Shown here in pieces: positions 49,241 through 60,240 of a stretch of DNA of 64,000 nucleotides (positions within the stretch are counted from its first letter, which is position 1; every line of letters begins with the position of its first letter). Below the pieces are notes generated by a model, which saw nothing but the letters and a program-made list of their open reading frames with translations, ran no database searches and was not told the DNA's origin. The DNA lies in NCBI GenBank assembly GCA_026874595.1, contig CM049315.1:37774164-37838163 (forward strand), in the 5' to 3' direction. This DNA is from Sipunculus nudus. Its lineage: Eukaryota > Annelida > Sipuncula > Golfingiida > Sipunculidae. The position numbers and the translations under genes are program-made.

Positions 49241-49754
49241 CATATTGACCCTCTGGCATTACGACCAGATTACTGGAGCCAGAGTGTCATGACATCTACG
49301 TCTGAGGATCGCATTATAAGGCCTTATAAAGATGCAAATATTTTCGTCATTTCTGACAACGCTTCATGGGCTACAGGTACACTGTCAATCAACATAAACC
49401 TGACCATTCTTTATCATTTTTTGTGTACTTTCTAATAATACCAAATATGAGCGAGAAAAGTTCATGTTTAACCCAGCACATTGGTAAACCCCTCGGCATG
49501 TTTGTTGAATTTATGACCGCATGAACACATGCATGGCTCGCACGGATTACATTACGCAGGCAACTTGCAGGTGACACAGGAAATGACCTGTGTCCATGGA
49601 GACGGTGTTTCAGTTTGGGTTGCGAGCTCACATATATACTGTTGTGTTTATTTACCATTCTAAGCATAACATTGAGATTATGGGCCGTTTACCACAATAT
49701 GAATGCAACCAGATGCAAGACCACTGCGATACATTCCTCCATATTACTAGTTAA
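49241..49754. other. Unannotated, somewhat GC-richer
   Basis: An inverted pair CTCTGGC / GCCAGAG lies at about 49251-49289. A 92-codon minus-strand frame at 49389-49667 is unrecognised. Confidence 0.35.
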
Positions 49755-52303
49755 CAGGGTTTCCGCCAGAAGGGTAAATGGGTAAAATTACGTACCCAAA
49801 TAAAATGCTAGGGTAAAGATACGTACCCAAAATGTGGTCTCAGAATAACCTTTTTATACAAAGCAATATTTAACATAATGAAGGAAAAATACTCCGTCAA
49901 TGAACTTTTTTATCTGAAGTATATTCTTAAATATAAACCGCTGCCGATAGTTGTACTATAGAGTCTATATCATTTACGTGTCACGGCTCACGAGGTAGCC
50001 TAGTCCTCACTCTAAAATGAGTGAGTCGGCCGTTGTATGCATGACTGTAGCGTGTGTATAAGGAATATCAACTCCAGACCACGACAAGTCCTGAAAAACG
50101 CACAGTGTGTAAGCCGAAATATCTACAGGTCCCATGACTAACGGCAGCCCTGGTACGATTCAGTCAAATTCAAGATTAAATTCAGGGTGTCTGTAAACGG
50201 ACATTTTCTCATTGATCAATCGAGGGCGTTCTTTTCCCCTGCCTCCTCTGAACTTTAGGAGAAAAAGTGTTGGTTTACCCAGATTAATCCCAAGTTTATC
50301 ATGTCAGATATGAATGTACCGAATGGTGAGAGCTGCGTTCCTGCCAATAGTTCCACCGCATTACATGTCATTTAGCCTTTGGCTTCCGCGTAGGAAACCC
50401 TGGTACGACTTTATCAAGTTCAGGACAAAATTTGAACGACTTCAAGAAAGAAACAAAGGGAAGAATAGTCCGTAAAATAGAGGAAAATGTATATGCGTTT
50501 TTGTTTTCATGGTTTCCATTCAGTTAAATTGAAAAAGGTAATTGGAAAACCGTGTCAATGTACACATAATCGTGATTTAACAAGTCGGCTGACAGCCACC
50601 CCGCAATATTAATTATAATTACGTCGTATTGTAATCACGCGATAAGTGTCAATCGCATAATACCGAAGTATAAGTGAAGAATATAAGGGTCATACAAATC
50701 AAGAGCAGGAATAAGCTTGCGTTTTGGAGGGTGTGACGTGTTGCGCAACTTGCAGTTAAACCGCGAGATTCTGTTTCATACGTACACCTGCGGACATCGT
50801 CGGCCTCCATCTCTGACAAATTTGCTGTCCCACGTGAACTTGCCGACAAAGTATTAATATGAATATTGAAAATGAATGTGAGAGGGTGCAGAAAAACAAG
50901 TACTGACGATCTCTGTTAAGATTTCTCAGTTGTAAAGCAATGTTTTATACTACTTCAATAAGGAATTCACTATACGCGATTTTAAGTTGTTTCTTTTTAT
51001 GAGTATGGTATGATTATAATAAAAACTCTGACCGGGAGTGATTTTATTCGGTCAGTCTGTTGAACAGACTTACGTTTAGTCTGATCAAGGAAACTTTTTG
51101 TTGATGATTACTTCCCATATTGTTTTGACTTGCGTATAGGGTAGCCGCACTCGCGAGTGACATAAAGTTCTTAAATTTGGTTTGCATCTTTTTGTAATTG
51201 AACATATTATTATTTTTTTCAGCACTCGAAACAAGCGGTATCGCATCGCAATTTGCGATGCAAAATTGACCCTCTGCGAACCAATTTCCATATCCTAACG
51301 CTGTGTTGCGAAACCGCATGTCTCGCCTTTTTAGGAGAACGATTTCTCTGGCACCAATGCGTGGTGAAATATAGCCGTAATAAAACAGTAAACATGTATA
51401 TCAGACACACAGGTGCATGACAAAAGACCGCAGCGTGCGCCGTTTGGTCAATTTTCATGTGAGCGAGCTGTATTGAAAGATGTATAAACTTGCTTGCAGC
51501 ATGCGTTCCTGAAAAGCTAATCCTATTGACACCTGTGACACCTAACCCCCACACCTATTGGTTGATATTGCATCGACATCACTTGACCCATGCGTCGATT
51601 GGTTGACCTCGACTTTATCTGAATAGAAGTCACCTGACCTCCGACCCCATGGTCTGTCTGACTGTCGTGTTTTTCACTGACAAAAATTCCGTTTCGACTG
51701 AGGCACCTATTTCACTCTGTGTACTTGTTCAATTCAATATACAAATTTCATGCCGCTTCACAATTCCCCGCGTGGTACAATGCAAAGTGAGGCACTGGAG
51801 GGGCACTGCGCAACAGCACATGCTTGTTCATTAAGTCACAACGTTTAAAGTTAGTACCTGAAAACTGATTTTTTGCTGATCAAAATATATAAGCCCATCG
51901 ATACTGTTTCAACGAGCCCTGAATGCAAATGAGCGCGCGAGATCAGTTGCGCAGCGGATTACAACTTGAGCAATAATATGACTGATATCTCAATAGCACT
52001 GATACCTGACCGCCGCGCCTCGTCTGTCCATGATGCTTTTACTTATTAGCAATGTAAGTTCATATCGCTTGAGAGTCATGACCATCAATGAAATGAATCA
52101 CCACCTGTCAAAACGGTATGAAGAAAATCAGATTCATTTCTAACTGATCAAATTAGCGCTCAGGCATCACCAAAACACGTAATTTTCAGATCTGAAATTC
52201 AAAATTTTCTCACACCGTGGAAGGGGGGAACCCCCCTCCCACACCCACCCCCTCATGTGCTCGCCGCTCCGTACCCATTTATTTTAATCTGGCGGAAACC
52301 CTG
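49755..52303. mobile_element. 2.55-kb TIR DNA transposon, non-autonomous or decayed, hAT-like ends
   Basis: CAGGGTTTCCGCCAGA (49755-49770) is perfectly inverted as TCTGGCGGAAACCCTG (52288-52303), and AAATGGGTA follows at both ends just inside. The interior is GC-richer than its surroundings, with pieces resembling the termini (for example GTAGGAAACCCTGG near 50391). It has only short open frames, so no intact transposase. The CAGGG start suggests hAT, but no matching 8-bp flank duplication is seen (CTAGTTAA versus TATAAGTA), so the superfamily is uncertain. It lies between two parts of a duplicated family C repeat. Confidence 0.75.
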
Positions 52304-52429
52304 TATAAGTATCACGACTCGAAGTAGGCTTACCAGCCCAATTATGCGATTGCCTACTGAGTCGGGATGTCACGGTTAGTTTTACGTAAGTTCCATCCCC
52401 TGACAAACCCCTGCATAGAGTGAAATGAA

Positions 52430-52996
52430 GACTTTTTGTGGCACTGTGAAGACTCAGCAAAGTTCTGTTTGATTTTCATGAAACTCATTGTATAAGTATT
52501 TAACAAAAGTGTTTCTCACCTGAATTAAATTCTCTGCAAATTCCATGCATATTTAAGGAGGTCAGAGGTCAAAAGACATAATATTATGTACTCTTCCGAT
52601 GTTCTTGTTGATGATTGAAATTCATAGAAGGTAAAACCTGCCCTCAGCGTGGTTGAGGCTGGTTTTTGATCCATTATATATCTGCAGAAGTCCTTGAAAC
52701 CAGTGCCTTATTGCCCATAGACAAAACTAAAATTAGGTCTTGTGGGACTTATTTCTCAGTGTCAATTTGAAGTGTTTTTTACATCAATCTTAGATAGGAC
52801 GTATTACGGTATACCCACTCTTGTCTGTCTGATAACCTTTAAATGTCGCTATGACAGCTTACCAGATTTTACAAAACTCACTATAAGTACTTACCAATAT
52901 ATTATATTACCTGAGTTCCATTCTAGGTAAAACCTACGTATATTTAATGAGGTCTGAGGTCACAAGATGGATATATATGTGCTCTTGCGGTCCTCT
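52430..52996 (+). repeat. Family C repeat, second of a duplicated pair
   Basis: Contains TTTGATTTTCATGAAACTCA, a perfect AGGTCAGAGGTCA at 52559-52571, the duplicated flank shared with 48849-49010, and then another head plus module ending in AGGTCTGAGGTCA (near 52952) and CTCTTGTTTT. The arrangement implies a tandem duplication of flank plus element. Confidence 0.65.
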
Positions 52997-53467
52997 TGTT
53001 TTGTTTGGTCAAAGCAGTTTAATAGTTCTGTTTTGAAAATTAATTGTTTCCAGTTTCTGAATGACAGGATACTTAGCAGAGTGCCAAGTGATTGCCCCCC
53101 CTCCCCCCCAAAAAAAATTATAAATCTGGAACACAGGTAGGCTATGCCATCAGTGTTATTCAGTCTCTTGATCTGTGTTGTCATGGTTGTATTTGATATA
53201 AACATTTATGTTTCAAATCAGCACTGTAGAGAGATCAATTTGATTAGTCCTGAAAGTGTTAAAGAGTTTTACCGGATACACCAGCCATGAATGATGGTCA
53301 GTAATAGCTAGTGAGTTGGTTACCATTGACTAAGATACTGATGAAAGGACAAAATGATTTCCAATAGGAAATGCTGAAATGTTGTATCTAGAGATCAAGA
53401 TAGTCAACTGTACATATGTTTTGGTTTAACTTACCACAAATCCTTACCTTCTGTTTTATCATTTCAG
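52997..53467. other. 3' end of the intron before the TM exon
   Basis: Contains a C-rich tract near 53093-53110. It ends with a good pyrimidine-rich acceptor, TTCTGTTTTATCATTTCAG, directly before 53468. Confidence 0.7.
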
Positions 53468-53718
53468 TGGAACATGTGGTCTCTGTGTTCATCCCAAAGG
53501 ATACAGGAGAACAGATTGCCCAGCTGGTTGACAACCAGACCCGTGTACACATTACCATCTCGATGGGACGGCAGATCCCAATCAGCAGCAGCATGGATAA
53601 ACCCAGCGTTCTCTTTGTCTCCATCTCGTTCATTGTTCTCATGATCATCTCACTGGCATGGCTCGTCTTCTACTACATTCAGCGCTTCAGATATGCACAC
53701 GCTAAAGAAAGACTTGCT
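53468..53718 (+). CDS. Goliath-family RING E3 ubiquitin ligase: exon for end of PA domain and transmembrane helix
   Basis: A 251-bp exon with acceptor TTTCAG and donor GTAAGT, starting in phase 1 and ending in phase 0. After the split Val codon it encodes EHVVSVFIPKDTGEQIAQLV, then a hydrophilic stretch with NQTRVHITISMG, then VLFVSISFIVLMIISLAWLV followed by FYYIQRFRYAHAKERLA. The VSISFIVLMIIS...W..FYYIQRFRY helix with basic cytosolic border is the signature of RNF130/RNF150/goliath proteins: endosomal membrane E3 ligases with a lumenal PA domain, one helix and a cytosolic RING-H2. The exon covers the last PA strand(s) through the start of the cytosolic linker. NQT is a lumenal N-glycosylation site. 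The next exon should begin the linker before the RING; no RING exon (C-x2-C...H-x2-H) was found to the window end. The mollusc paralog cannot be assigned, so no symbol is given. The minus-strand frame here is an antisense shadow. Confidence 0.93.
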
Positions 53719-53856
53719 GTAAGTATCATAAAGTTTCTCCTTTGACCAGTGATGTATGACTTGTTTCTGGACTTGGATTGGAGTCTGGACTCAAGTCAGG
53801 GACTCGGAAATGAGGGTCCTGGACCCAGGAGAGCAGGTTGAGTCCATTCAAAGGTG
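53719..53856 (+). other. Intron start with GACT-rich dispersed repeat
   Basis: After the donor, TTCTGGACTTGGATTGGAGT and GACTCAAGTC-type sequence appears, related to the block at 56930-57075 in the same orientation. Confidence 0.45.
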
Positions 53857-53964
53857 ATTGAATTGCTATAAATGTAGATATCGGTTAAATTTGTTATTTT
53901 TCTGGGTCATTTCCTTATAACTATTACTTATCTGACATTTTCCTAGAGTTTTTCGCACTGTATG
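53857..53964 (+). repeat. Left arm of a ~108-bp inverted repeat
   Basis: GGTTAAATTTGTTATTTTTC, GGTCATTTCCTTATAACTAT and TACTTATCTGACATTTTCCT here are inverted at 55731-55838 with a few mismatches. Confidence 0.8.
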
Positions 53965-54045
53965 GTCCCTCTCTTTATTAATTCCTTAATATTTGATATA
54001 GGCAGGCAAGAATTAAGCCCCCCATCATTAGGTCTGACAGCCATG

Positions 54046-54985
54046 GCCTAGCAACCGAGGTTGGGCTTGAAAAGCGGGTGCCCTATAGTAATCGACCTGT
54101 CCGTCAGTCTGTTGGTCCGTCCACAAATTCTTTTCCGGATGATAACTCCAGTTAGGATTGAAGGATAGAGTTCAAACCTGAAACATGTATTAACCATCAT
54201 GGAAGAGCCCTATCGATTTTGGGGTCCAGAGGTCAAAGGTCAAAAAAGTTATTCACAGTTTGGTGTTAAATTTAAGGTCCCTCTTTCAGCAGGGCAGAAA
54301 TCATAATTGTAACCATAATTGTTTGTTCCACCTTAACAGTAGGACAGGTCCTCATGTCAACAGCAACGAGGCATGATATATGGTCATAGTCAGCCATTTT
54401 TTGGTAAGTTATGTGGTAAAAACCATTACTTAACACCTAGTAAGGTTGTGCTCTCTTAGCAAATATGCATGCAAAAGGACACACATTGTTAACACAATAA
54501 CTCGTAAAAAGTATTTCTTATAAGGTCCCCAGACTCACGGCAGTGATGGACCTTTTGATGGGCTACATCATGTTTGAAGATGGGTGACCTTGATGGATTT
54601 TCAAGGTCTCAAAGGTGATAGTGCTAAAGTGATGTTAACCAAATAGCTTGCAGACAATTTGACTAACACTCACTGAACTTGCACCAGTAATGTATGTTAT
54701 GAAGGGCTAGGTCAAGTTCCAAGATGGATGACCTTGACAGAGGCGATAATTCTCAAATGATGTTAATGCAATAACTCGCAAAGAATTGATGAAAAATCAA
54801 ATACATTTCTGCATAATAACTCCCCTAACATATGATGGATAGGATTCAAACAATATATGTATCACCTATGGCCTAAGGGAGAAGCTTATTGATAGTTGGG
54901 TCAGAAGGAAAAAAAAAAGTAATACACAGTTTGGTGTTCAGTTGCTGGTGTCTCCTTCAGCAGGCCAGAAATGGATGAATCTTTT
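54046..54985 (+). repeat. GTCCGTC-headed repeat family D with two modules
   Basis: The head GCCATGGCCTAGCAACC is followed by GGGTGCCCTATAG and CTGTCCGTCAGTCTG. Two internal units about 0.69 kb apart share GATAACTCC...GATAG(A/G)(A/G)TTCAAAC and CACAGTTTGGTGTT...TTCAGCAGG. It has a perfect AGGTCAAAGGTCA (54230-54242) and two TGACCTTGA motifs (54585, 54729). The inverted repeat arms at 53857 and 55731 bracket it. The 3' boundary is uncertain. Confidence 0.6.
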
Positions 54986-55730
54986 TCGAGTCACTCGTGT
55001 CCAGCAGCATTACATTTTCACTGCATATTTTGTACAGGCAATTTGAAGATTTCCCAGAAAACAAATCTATCTCCACTTCCAACATCTCAAGGAATGTGAA
55101 CCTATTATAGTGACATCAACAAATTTACATTGATATTCATATGTAGCCATTCTACACAACACAGCGCATCTGTAGACCCAAGCCCAAGAACAGCTGAATC
55201 TCAGTTCAAGAGAATGACCATTTAACACTACTAACCAGCAGCTGACTCTCTCTAATACTACAAGGTTCATGTACAGACTCAAGCCTCACAAATAATAAGG
55301 CTGATTGAACATACAAATACTGGAAAAATATTTGACACAGCCCAGCAGAGACTTCAACCAAGAATAATTGGCACAGGTAATACACAAATACAGAAACTAA
55401 AAATGCATGCAGTTCTTTTATATCATTATTTTGATAGCTTTGAACATTTTCACTTTAGCATATCTTTTCTTCCAGTTTATACATGTCAGCTGTTCTTTAC
55501 AGGTTCTTTAATTTTCAAATATCACTCTATCAGCCCATGCTACCAAAGTACACCAAATTCACAGTACTTCAATTTATAATGACTGCATCTTTTGCGGGCC
55601 CTTCCTGACCTGTCAATTTTCTAGTTTGTTGATATGTCTACTAGTGGTGTTTTCTGATGGTGACACTGCTGACGTAACAATGGTTCAGCCAATCACGCAT
55701 GTACTTCAAATTTAGCCTGAAACTGATGTG
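54986..55730. other. Unannotated stretch inside the inverted repeat
   Basis: No recognised gene. The 71-codon minus-strand frame at 55067-55282 has no known motif. Confidence 0.4.
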
Positions 55731-55838
55731 CCATATAGTGTGAAAAATTCCAGGAAAATGTCAGATAAGTAATTGTTATAAGGAAATGACCAAGAAAAGT
55801 AACAAATTTAACCAAAATCTACACTAATAGCAATTCAA
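55731..55838 (-). repeat. Right arm of the ~108-bp inverted repeat
   Basis: The reverse complement reads TGAATTGCTATTAGTGTAGA, GGTTAAATTTGTTACTTTTC, GGTCATTTCCTTATAACAAT and so on, matching 53857-53964. The 1.77 kb between the arms would form the loop of a foldback structure. Confidence 0.8.
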
Positions 55839-56019
55839 GCGCCTGTGGTCCATCTCAAGACCAGCAGAAAACAACTTTGTCACACAAGGCCTGAAATTCA
55901 ATTTAAAAATCCCACCATAAAGACATATATGCACAGACTATGACAAAATATTACAAAAACAAGTTTATACTATGTACATAACTCAATCTGTGCATTGGAA
56001 GTTAAATATTATTCAATAT

Positions 56020-56700
56020 TGCAGTATGTCACACCACACAGGCAGCAGACATATATTCCCAAGTTCTTTCACACTGAAAAGTCCAAAATACCACTCGTTG
56101 TCTGAACTAAAGAACAAAGTTTATTCCGGTAACATCCAACAATTGGCCACCGTCATCGTTGACTGGCTCCAATCTCGCAATAACAACGTCTTCAACAAAT
56201 ACAAATCACGTATATCTTCTAACGCCCTGATCGGCTGCAACTATATATATTTTCTCCAGGACTAATACTGTCCTCGCGGAATTTATGACACACCCCGCTC
56301 GGTGTTCACTATATCCGTCGTTGACATAGAATGACCCGTCACCAGTTTATGGTAACTTCCAAATTCATTCACTGCTTCTCCCTCCTAACCGGCCTTGACA
56401 CCGCCCTATTTATACCTGGGTAACCGAAACTTCTAGAAGTCTCTAGAATAATCAAGTCGTTTCTTGTCAAGACAAGCACCTACTGGATTTTCTAGAATTT
56501 ACCTATTGGAAACTACACATTACCTGAATTCTCTAGAACCTTCTGTCATCATATTATAATAAATCGTGGTACAGTAAGTCCATTTACTTACATAATAAAC
56601 AAAATACTATCGAATAATCCACCAGCATCGTCGGCACGGATGTAAACAAACCGGATGACAACAACAGCTGGCAACTTTACCAAATATTAATAACTCCGTC
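56020..56700 (-). mobile_element. LTR-like transcription unit on the minus strand (solo LTR candidate)
   Basis: A GC-richer block, distinct from the AT-rich flanks. Read on the minus strand it has upstream heat-shock elements, a TATAAATA box (56414-56407) and, about 290 bases downstream, an AATAAA signal (56125-56120). This TATA then AATAAA order over a few hundred bases is the layout of an LTR (U3-R-U5). A possible terminus TGTCACACC lies at 56027. I could not fix the other end, a target duplication, a primer-binding site or a polypurine tract, so it may instead be a decayed heat-shock gene promoter. The 97-codon + strand frame across it is antisense to this reading. Confidence 0.45.
56407..56543 (-). 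promoter_or_regulatory. Heat-shock-type promoter: TATA plus stacked HSEs
   Basis: TATAAATA on the minus strand (56407-56414) is preceded 12 bases upstream by GAA-ac-TTC-ta-GAA-gt-CTC-ta-GAA (56426-56448), five alternating 5-bp HSE units with one base off. Further upstream are TTC-ta-GAA (56490-56497) and GAA-tt-CTC-ta-GAA-cc-TTC (56526-56543). Strict 5-base alternation is the definition of an HSF1 binding array. Confidence 0.75.
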
Positions 56701-56929
56701 TCTCCAACTACACACTATGATCTGATATTCCAATTTAATATACACTGACCTGTTAATGCACCGCATAAATTATGTTTTCCCTAACTTATTTCTTTATTTT
56801 ATGAAATTCCATTTGACATACACTAGGTAGGTAGCACATTTGTGTCACAGTAAAACCCTTTGTGTAAACTTACTTTCAAATGCAAATGATGATGTGAACT
56901 TAGAATTTTAAGGTGTTTTAAATAAAAAA

Positions 56930-57075
56930 ATTTTGGACTCTGACTTGAACTTGTTCCAAAAGAATCAGGCTTGGAAAGGGCAGACTTAGACTCAACCTCA
57001 AGGACTTGGACCTCGAGTGGCTTCGACTCAGACTTGCACTCAGACCTGGATAGTGTGGACTCTACTACAACACTG
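56930..57075 (+). repeat. GACTTGGACTC-type dispersed repeat
   Basis: Repeated GACTTGGACCTCGAGTGG, TTCGACTCAGACTTGCACTC-like phrases, as also seen at 53760-53830. The Ser/Lys/Glu-rich minus-strand frame at 56823-57137 is a translation of this low-complexity repeat. Confidence 0.5.
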
Positions 57076-57552
57076 CTTTTGACAACAGGACTAATATTGG
57101 AGTGGTGAAAGCCTTGGAAGGTGTCTGTCTGGCACATCCTGCAAAAGCAGGTTTCAAGACTCAGATCTGTTGTTGAGTGCAGGTTGCTTTATTCCACTTT
57201 CTCACTCCAAATATGAAATGGTTTGTTTTTGCGTGCATTTAGGACTCCCATGACACTGCAGTGCCAAAATATCTTTATATGTGCAAAATTTAGCATTTTA
57301 AACTTCAAATAAACCATCTTGAATTGTGTGAAGAAGTTGGTTTCAAAATGGATTATATTTCAGGATGTTGCTGCATTAGTTTGGTAGCAAGTACCATGTC
57401 CCTTTTAAGAAACCCTTAGAGAGTGTAAGCTGTTTCCTTATGTCTATATGTTAGAGATATTTCACATTATTTTAACTGAAAAAATTTACAACTTACCTTC
57501 TCTTACCCAAAGTCCATACCACCCTCACTTACCTCAACTCAGTCACACCCAA

Positions 57553-58025
57553 ACACTCTGAAAACTGTGGTTAGCTTTATGTTCGGGTGGCTGAAATTTC
57601 GCAATTTCTTCATTTTGAACGTTTTGCGAGGGTTTCATCTTCGCGATTTCACAAGAACTAAAAAAATTCAGTACAACAGAATTTGTATGTCTTATAAGAT
57701 AAGAATATAACCTACAATACCTCATATGTTTCTGTTACAATCATTATATTAAGATATTTGTAACAGTCAATTTATCCCAGGGGATATTAAGATTGACAAT
57801 AATTAATGGGTTTTTGCATGGTTCTGATACAATGTACAGGTTAGATTGCTGATTAAGAACCATGTTTTCATGGGCTTCCCGATACTACAGATGCATCATC
57901 AACTCTCATTTATCTTGGATGACAGGGCGTCTTATTCCCAAGGGTTTCCTATTTGCAGTTATTTCCCATTCGCAAATATCGCGAATTTAAAACCCTCACA
58001 AACCAAAAGGCAACCATAGTACTGC
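57553..58025. mobile_element. MITE, AACTGTGGTT-type inverted termini
   Basis: The left arm begins near AACTGTGGTTAGCTTTATG; the right arm, inverted, begins near ACTATGGTTGCCTTTTGG and continues GTTTGTGAGGGTTT, AAATTCGCGATATTTGCGAA. The arms pair over roughly 60 bases with mismatches. No coding sequence lies between. A single related arm is at 46096-46190. Confidence 0.55.
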
Positions 58026-58744
58026 CATCGTATATTGTTAGTGGAAATATTTAGGAGAGAGTCAAGGTAAGCTTTGCACTTGCACTCGAGTAGCTTGCAC
58101 TCAATCCTAGTGATGCTTGTATTATGTGATATATATGTGCATATTCAGTATCAATAAAAATATCTGGAAAAAAAAAAAAAATATGTTTCACATCATGATG
58201 GCAGACACTCGGGAAGGACAGGCTGTGTTACCACAGAAAGCATATTGAAAATGCTTGTATGCCAAACACTCCGAATAGTTTAAAACTGGTTTGTGAGTTA
58301 AATAAGAATAAGACTGCTTTAGAATTTAAGGGAAGTGTGGACTGCACTCCAACGACAGAATAAATGAGATGCCAAGGTTTTGTCCATACACAGCATCCCT
58401 GCAGAGCATTTTCATCCTGTTAAGCAGGAAGAGGAGGACAGGACATTTTCACCTTCGCCATCTGAGTAAAATATTGTCCAGTAGCTTTGAACATAATCCT
58501 ATCAGCTAAATATAGAATCCACTCAGGCTGGTGTTAAACCTGTCTAGACAACACTGGCATCCCTGTCTCCAGAATTAACAAGATGAGAAATTGTAATTGA
58601 AATCATGCCATGTGTTCTAGAAGCTGACAAGATTTAATATTAACAGTACTTAATAACATGTTCATATGTCTGGCACCTAATCCTGATTCTGATGGTAGCT
58701 CTGATTCTGAGCTTGTCAGAAAAAAATACCTAATGGCAGTTTGG
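58026..58744. other. Unannotated stretch
   Basis: Nothing recognised beyond a 13-base A run near 58168. Confidence 0.4.
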
Positions 58745-59050
58745 CAAAAAATATTTTATTGTTATGGTAGAGACTTTTTTTCTTATGATAAATTTTTTTT
58801 TCTTATGATAAGAGGATTTTTTTAATCAGAAAAAAGATATCTTATGGCAAGAAATAATATCCTAGGATATTATGATGAAGAAAATGTTTCTTTAATAAGA
58901 TATTATATCTTGTCTTATAATAATCTAGATCTATTTTCTTGCCCCATGAGCATGCTGCCTATAAATCAAGAAAAAAATATCTGGATGATTTTTTGTCAAC
59001 AGAAAAGTTTTCTTTGGATGAGAAATATAGTATTTTTAGCAGTGCATACT
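58745..59050. repeat. T-rich, palindrome-rich AT block
   Basis: Repeated TTTTTTTCTTATGATAA phrases, and a perfect 20-bp palindrome ATAATATCCTAGGATATTAT at 58854-58873, followed by TAAGATATTATATCTTGTCT. It may be a decayed MITE, but I could not define termini. Confidence 0.5.
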
Positions 59051-60240
59051 CTGTCAGGTAAGGTTTTAAGCTCAGCTGACTGTAATTAATTGAATCTTTG
59101 TGATCAGCCAGAGTTCATTGCCTGTCCTGTTAGACAGTGTTATCTCCTAAATGCTGGGCATACAGATTTTAAATTAGTGACTAACGTTTTTACAAGGTCT
59201 CTTGCAACATGACACTATAATTATGACCTCATTTCTGAAAGTTATGGCATAAGTTTAGTGTTATGGCCCAGTGGTCACTTGATTTATGATTAAAGTTTTC
59301 TGTTAAACAAGAATTTTATGTGAAGGCGAATTTTTCCATGAATTGTAACAGAAAACTTGAATTTTGGACTGTGATAGTTAGCCACTGCAAAACTTACATT
59401 ATAAATTGAAAATACATAATAGCCATATCTGTGTTCTTTCTAAATATCAGTTACATTTGCCACCACTAGTAAAACAGAATGAATAAATGGGTTGTTGACA
59501 TTGCAGGAAATTTAAAACAAATATTAATTCAATGAAGCAGTTACAAGACAATTCGTTGCCAGACAGGCTGTTAATTGATATGAGAATTGTCCTTGGTAGC
59601 CTTCCCTTATTGATAACCAGATGTGAGAAGAAGTGAAGATGGTTTGTATTATCTCTGCCTTCCCATGTTTCATGAAAATCATTTTCAGTAATTCTATGAA
59701 CAGATAGAGAACACACAAACAAAGAAATGCCAGGGAAAAATGATTTCTTTAATAACACAACCATCTACACTAGATGATGTTTAATTTAGGCCTGGCCTGG
59801 AACTACTTCTTGTCAAACCAGGTAATTGAGGTTGTTGACATGGAGTTCCAGGTACATTTTTTTTATCCAGGTTAGAAACTTTGCCATTTCATCCACTTAT
59901 TGATGATGAAAAATGTAATTTAAAAGTGTGAATATAACAAGTAATCCCGGTTACCTATCACTTGCATTTAATTGTGTTTACTATGTCCTGACATTTAAAG
60001 ATAAACATGTCATGTATGCAATTTTGAATAGTTATTAAGTTTCATTGTATTTTTTCTAACTAATAGGTTTCAGGAAAGAGTATCTTTTTTAATTTCCACT
60101 GTATATGATGATTCTCTTGTGCCTTGTTTGTGAAGGCTTATGCTCAGCTAAAAAGACTGCAAAAGGCCAGCCTTTAGAATCATAAAATTGGAAATCTTTT
60201 GGACATCTTGGATGATCAAATGATGTGGAATATATTATTC
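59051..60240. other. Unannotated intron-like stretch
   Basis: No exon for the Goliath linker or RING was recognised. A 105-codon minus-strand frame at 59447-59764 has no known motif. Confidence 0.4.

Noticed and set aside
53388-53648. 86-codon minus-strand frame
   Set aside because: Antisense shadow of the confidently identified Goliath exon.
55972-56265. 97-codon + strand frame
   Set aside because: Antisense to the LTR-like unit; no recognisable domain.
56823-57137. Ser/Lys/Glu-rich 104-codon minus-strand frame
   Set aside because: Low-complexity translation of the GACTTGGACTC-type repeat, also seen near 53760.
60120-60175. Possible next Goliath exon (frame reading AYAQLKRLQKASL)
   Set aside because: Ends in a stop codon without a RING and does not match the expected linker; the acceptor is also poor.
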